8,792 bases of DNA, taken from the NCBI GenBank assembly GCA_026387165.1, contig JAPLMG010000180.1:1-8792 (forward strand), given 5' to 3'. The stretch's first letter is position 1; every line of letters begins with the position of its first letter. Under the pieces are notes generated by a model. It saw nothing but the letters and a program-made list of their open reading frames with translations, made no database searches and was not told the DNA's origin. This document shows, one piece after another, positions 5,816 through 8,792 of this stretch. This stretch comes from Candidatus Omnitrophota bacterium. GTDB taxonomy: Bacteria > Omnitrophota > Gorgyraeia > 2-01-FULL-45-10. The position numbers were made by a program, and so were the translations under genes.

Positions 5816-6738
5816 TGGCTAATATCAAAGAATTATCGAAACAGAAGGAGTTATTCACCGGCGGGCACCGCGCGTGCGCGGGATGCGGAGCTGTGATAGT
5901 GGCGCGGCAGGTGCTTGCCGTAGCCGGACCGAATACCGTAGTTGTCAGCGCAACAGGATGCTTAGAGGTAGTATCCACGATATTTCCTTACACCGCGTGG
6001 AATGTACCGTTCCTGCACAGCGCATTTGAAAACGCCGCGGCTACGATAAGCGGTGTTGAGGCCCTCTACAAGTCATGGATAAGGCAGGGGAAGTATGATA
6101 AGAAGGTCAACTTTATAGCATTCGGCGGAGACGGCGGCACATATGATATAGGATTGCAGTCCCTTTCGGGCGCCATGGAGAGAGGGCATAATATACTGTA
6201 CGTCTGCTACAATAATGAAGCGTATATGAACACCGGAATACAACGCTCCGGCGCTACTCCCAAAGGTGCCGATACTACAACAGAACCCGTCGGGAAAATC
6301 AAAAAAGGCAAAGAGCAGTATAGAAAAAATCTCACCGAGATAATGGCCGCTCATGGGATACCTTACGTGGCGCAGTCGGTAGTAGGGAACTGGCGCGATC
6401 TGACTTCAAAAGTTGAGAAGGCCCTCTCTATAGAAGGCCCTAAATTTATAAACATATTCCAGCCTTGCAGGCTTGGGTGGGGCTATAAACCGGAGCTTAC
6501 CTGTGAGCTTGGCCGTTTAGCCGCGGAGACATGCATATGGCCTTTATATGAAGTTGTAAACGGACAGTATAAGATCACCTATAAGCCGAAAGAGAAAAAG
6601 GCTTTTTCTGAATGGGTGAAGACTCAGGGCAGATTCAGGCATTTGCTGAAGCCCGAAAATAAGCCTATTGTCGACGATATACAGGCTCATGTGGATAAGT
6701 TCTGGGAAAATCTACTGAAGAAGGAAGTAGTTATCTAG
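5815..6738 (+). CDS. porB: Pyruvate:ferredoxin oxidoreductase, beta subunit
   Basis: The beta subunit binds the diphosphate of thiamine diphosphate through Mg2+ and holds the proximal 4Fe-4S cluster. The cofactor motif starts at GDGGTYDIG (105-113) and ends in YNNEAYMNTG (132-141). The four cluster cysteines of the family can be placed at C21, C24 (CAGC), C49 (ATGC) and C218 (FQPC). The 307-residue length is standard. The start is fixed by the TAATG overlap with porA. The stop codon TAG (6736-6738) overlaps the stop of the opposing - strand gene by 4 bases. No convincing terminator lies after it, so por transcripts probably run antisense into the next gene. Confidence 0.97.
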   Translation: MANIKELSKQKELFTGGHRACAGCGAVIVARQVLAVAGPNTVVVSATGCLEVVSTIFPYTAWNVPFLHSAFENAAATISGVEALYKSWIRQGKYDKKVNFIAFGGDGGTYDIGLQSLSGAMERGHNILYVCYNNEAYMNTGIQRSGATPKGADTTTEPVGKIKKGKEQYRKNLTEIMAAHGIPYVAQSVVGNWRDLTSKVEKALSIEGPKFINIFQPCRLGWGYKPELTCELGRLAAETCIWPLYEVVNGQYKITYKPKEKKAFSEWVKTQGRFRHLLKPENKPIVDDIQAHVDKFWENLLKKEVVI

Positions 6739-7628
6739 GTATCCCGCCGGTAGGAACAATCTTTTTTTTCACAAATCTCACAAGTTGAGCCCGATTTTGT
6801 AAAAACCCCGCTGTCCGCTACAGCGACCATAGCGGATATCGATTTTTTCGGATGCATCATGCAGCTCTCGGTCAGCGATATCCCTATTTTGGAAAAATCA
6901 ATAATTTCTGCAAGTATCCGCTGCTCTTCTATCGGCCAATCGCAATACCCGGGGCTGTACCGCCTGGAAACGCTCTTCCTGACCGCCAAATAATCTTTTC
7001 GGATCTTCTCCTCAACAGCATCTGCGAGAGATTCGACCGCGAATGAACCGATCCTGTCGAGCAGATACCCTTCGAGAGGCTCTTTGCCTTTTGTGAGCGA
7101 GCTAGCCGCATTCTCTATTCTTTCGCCTATCGTCACCAGAAATACGACTATATGGCTCGCGCCTTTTATGTATTTCGATATCGAGCCCGATGAAAATCTT
7201 ATGCCGCCTTCCAGCTCTATAAAATTTTCCCCGGTCAAAGTTATATTTTTTACCGCGCGAATATAATTAGGCCTGGAAAGCGCTTTTGCCTTCAATAGAG
7301 ACTCGTCTAAGCTTTTGGCTATTGACCTGGCTCTCTCGCTGTTATCGTCGGAGCAAATCCCTTCCCGTTTCATCAGCTCATTCTTCACAGATGCCCAGTC
7401 TACCCCAATGAGATGGCCGTTATTGACGATCCTGGAGAGGAAGTCATGATAGAACGATACGAAATAGGGCGGGGCCTTCTCGTTGACGAGCCTTATTATC
7501 TCATATTCTTTATCTTTGAAGAATAACAGGACGCCCACCATTATAAGAAGAATACCCGGTATCACTGGTAACAGGAGGCCGGCGATCCCTATGATTATGA
7601 AGATGACGCCTATGAGCTTTGCGAGCAC
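6735..7628 (-). CDS. Membrane-anchored methionine synthase activation-domain protein
   Basis: The 297-residue protein seems to join two parts. Residues 3-37 are strongly hydrophobic, with a LLLPVIPGILL centre (18-28), and probably form a membrane hairpin resembling PGPGW or YbaN/DUF454-type proteins. From about 100 to 297 it resembles the B12-dependent methionine synthase activation domain. There, RYSPGYCDWP (223-232) matches the RxxxGY S-adenosylmethionine-binding motif and LTESCMMHPKKSISAMV (252-268) matches the conserved TES..M.P motif. A C-terminal CEICEKKDCSYRR (283-295) adds three closely spaced cysteines that might bind metal. The family reactivates oxidised cob(II)alamin enzyme by reductive methylation. 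Stand-alone versions, such as Thermotoga maritima TM0269, serve a MetH lacking this domain. No metH is in the window. The start is GTG at 7628, 19 bases inside the aminotransferase gene, after a weak AAGAGA. Function in reactivating another corrinoid enzyme is possible. Confidence 0.82.
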   Translation of the reverse strand: MLAKLIGVIFIIIGIAGLLLPVIPGILLIMVGVLLFFKDKEYEIIRLVNEKAPPYFVSFYHDFLSRIVNNGHLIGVDWASVKNELMKREGICSDDNSERARSIAKSLDESLLKAKALSRPNYIRAVKNITLTGENFIELEGGIRFSSGSISKYIKGASHIVVFLVTIGERIENAASSLTKGKEPLEGYLLDRIGSFAVESLADAVEEKIRKDYLAVRKSVSRRYSPGYCDWPIEEQRILAEIIDFSKIGISLTESCMMHPKKSISAMVAVADSGVFTKSGSTCEICEKKDCSYRRDT

Positions 7629-8767
7629 AGGAATCTCTTTATCCTGATGAGAGCTTCTTTTATGTTGCTTATGCTTGAAGCGTAGGATATGCGGACGTAT
7701 CCTTCGCAGGAAGGTCCGAATGCGGTCCCGGGGACCAAAGCGACGCGCTCTTTCTCTAAGAGCCTCCTGGCGAATTCCATCGAAGAGAGGCCGGAGCTTT
7801 TAATGAAAGGGAAGGCATAGAATGCCCCTTCAGGCTTATGGCAGGTCAATCCTGCTTCGTTCAGTCCGGAGACTACATATTCGCGCCGTCTTTTGTATTC
7901 GCGCTTCATCTGGCGGGTCGACTCTTCGCCGTTCTTTAAAGCTTCGCGCGCGGCCATCTGCGACATTATCGGGGCGCATAGCATGGTGTATTGATGGATC
8001 TTGGTCATCATGGCTATAACGTCTTTCGGGCCGCAGGCGTACCCTATCCTCCAGCCGGTCATAGCGTATGATTTTGAGAATCCGTTCAGGTAGATCGTTC
8101 TCTCTTTCATCCCGGCCAGCGTAGGAAAGGGCGTGTGGTCAAAATCGTACGTAAGGCCGCCGTATATCTCATCGCTGATCATTATGAGGTTCTTCTTTAG
8201 TACGACTTTGGCTATAGCATTCAATTCTTTTCTGGTATATGAAACACCGGTAGGATTATTGGGATAGTTCAGTATTATGGCTCTGGTTTTATTGTCACAA
8301 TACTTTAATATGTCTTTAGGCATCAGCTTAAAGCCGTTCTCGGGGCTTTGTTTTATGAATACCGGACGGCCGCCGGCCAACGTTACGAGGGGGCCGTATG
8401 ATACATAGTAAGGCTCCGGAACGAGTATCCTGTCGCCTCTATTTATTATTGCGCGCACAGCAAGGTCGAAAGCTTCGCTTACGCCCACGGTTATCAGGAT
8501 CTCGTCCTCGGGATCATATTCAAGGCCATGACTGTTTTTTAGGTGGCCGGATATATCCTTTCTCAGCTCTATCATTCCCTTGTTGGATGTATAAGAAGTG
8601 AAGCCCTCCTCAAGAGAGAATATGGCGGCCTCGCGGACATTCCACGGCGTGACGAAATCGGGCTCACCGATACCGAGCGATATGACATCCTTCATGCCCA
8701 GCACAAGATCGAAGAAGACCCTTATGCCTGAGGGCGGTATGTTTTCGACTGTTTTGGATAGTTTCAT
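7610..8767 (-). CDS. PLP-dependent class I/II aminotransferase
   Basis: The 385-residue protein is a complete fold-type I aminotransferase that moves an amino group between an amino acid and a 2-oxoacid using pyridoxal phosphate. GIGEPDF (32-38), NYPNNPTG (167-174, with N171), SDEIYGGL (198-205, with D199 and Y202) and SKSYAMTGWRIGY (231-243, with the Schiff-base lysine K232) are intact. R359 in YVRISYA is positioned to bind the substrate carboxylate. The sequence is closest in style to aspartate/aromatic and PatA-like enzymes, but the substrate cannot be told from motifs alone. The ATG at 8767 gives a standard N-terminus. Its end overlaps the methionine synthase activation gene by 19 bases, so the two form an operon. 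The promoter lies at or beyond the right edge of the window. Confidence 0.93.
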   Translation of the reverse strand: MKLSKTVENIPPSGIRVFFDLVLGMKDVISLGIGEPDFVTPWNVREAAIFSLEEGFTSYTSNKGMIELRKDISGHLKNSHGLEYDPEDEILITVGVSEAFDLAVRAIINRGDRILVPEPYYVSYGPLVTLAGGRPVFIKQSPENGFKLMPKDILKYCDNKTRAIILNYPNNPTGVSYTRKELNAIAKVVLKKNLIMISDEIYGGLTYDFDHTPFPTLAGMKERTIYLNGFSKSYAMTGWRIGYACGPKDVIAMMTKIHQYTMLCAPIMSQMAAREALKNGEESTRQMKREYKRRREYVVSGLNEAGLTCHKPEGAFYAFPFIKSSGLSSMEFARRLLEKERVALVPGTAFGPSCEGYVRISYASSISNIKEALIRIKRFLCSQSS

Positions 8768-8771
8768 AAAT

Positions 8772-8783
8772 TTCTCATGAGAA
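8772..8783. promoter_or_regulatory. Short palindrome just upstream of the aminotransferase start
   Basis: TTCTCATGAGAA is a perfect 12-base palindrome lying 4 bases upstream of the aminotransferase ATG (8767, - strand). On that strand it supplies TGAGAA, the only ribosome-site-like bases before the start. It could be a small operator or a hairpin hiding the ribosome site. With only 25 upstream bases in the window this cannot be judged further. Confidence 0.25.
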
Positions 8784-8792
8784 TTTTATTTG

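Noticed and set aside
6712..6730. Intrinsic terminator for the - strand operon
   Set aside because: CTACT and AGTAG can pair, followed on the - strand by ATTTTCC, but a 5-bp stem with a 9-base loop is too weak to call.
6736..6775. Intrinsic terminator after porB
   Set aside because: A T-run occurs at about 6761-6769, but the C/G bases before it form no stable stem and the region codes for the end of the opposing gene.

Overview
The window looks like chromosomal DNA from an anaerobic bacterium that relies on ferredoxin. It carries a four-subunit pyruvate:ferredoxin oxidoreductase of the archaeal/Thermotoga type and a stand-alone module for reactivating B12-dependent methionine synthase. Housekeeping genes are packed with very short gaps, yet many gaps are filled by palindromic repeats. 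That mixture resembles genomes from uncultured anaerobic phyla such as Omnitrophota, but the taxonomic guess is weak and rests on style, not on a marker gene. No phage, CRISPR array, transposase, rRNA or tRNA gene was seen.

Layout, left to right. Positions 1-267 hold no gene. They contain a G/C-tract double-hairpin repeat (23-113), then a structured leader (about 155-226) bracketed by an 11-base direct repeat. dnaX (268-1986) and recR (2033-2635) follow on the + strand as a DNA replication/repair pair. The usual ybaB/EbfC gene is not between them. A hairpin spanning the 46-base gap covers the ribosome site and start codon of recR. A near-consensus sigma-70 promoter begins 2 bases after recR and drives a six-span membrane protein of unknown function (2783-3610).

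The pyruvate:ferredoxin oxidoreductase genes porG, porD, porA and porB (3670-6738) follow on the + strand in gamma-delta-alpha-beta order. porD/porA and porA/porB overlap, while perfect 16-18 bp inverted repeats lie before porG and between porG and porD. The complex would oxidise pyruvate with CoA to acetyl-CoA and CO2, passing electrons through the delta-subunit 4Fe-4S clusters to ferredoxin.

Two overlapping genes run on the - strand and converge on porB. A PLP-dependent class I/II aminotransferase (8767 to 7610) comes first. A protein joining an N-terminal membrane hairpin to a methionine synthase activation domain (7628 to 6735) comes second. Its stop codon shares a CTAG tetranucleotide with the porB stop codon.

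No wholly new system is evident. The points most worth a second look are the membrane-linked methionine synthase activation domain, the palindromic element built into the dnaX linker coding sequence, the dnaX-recR hairpin that looks made for translational coupling, and the presence of a different palindrome at almost every + strand gene junction.
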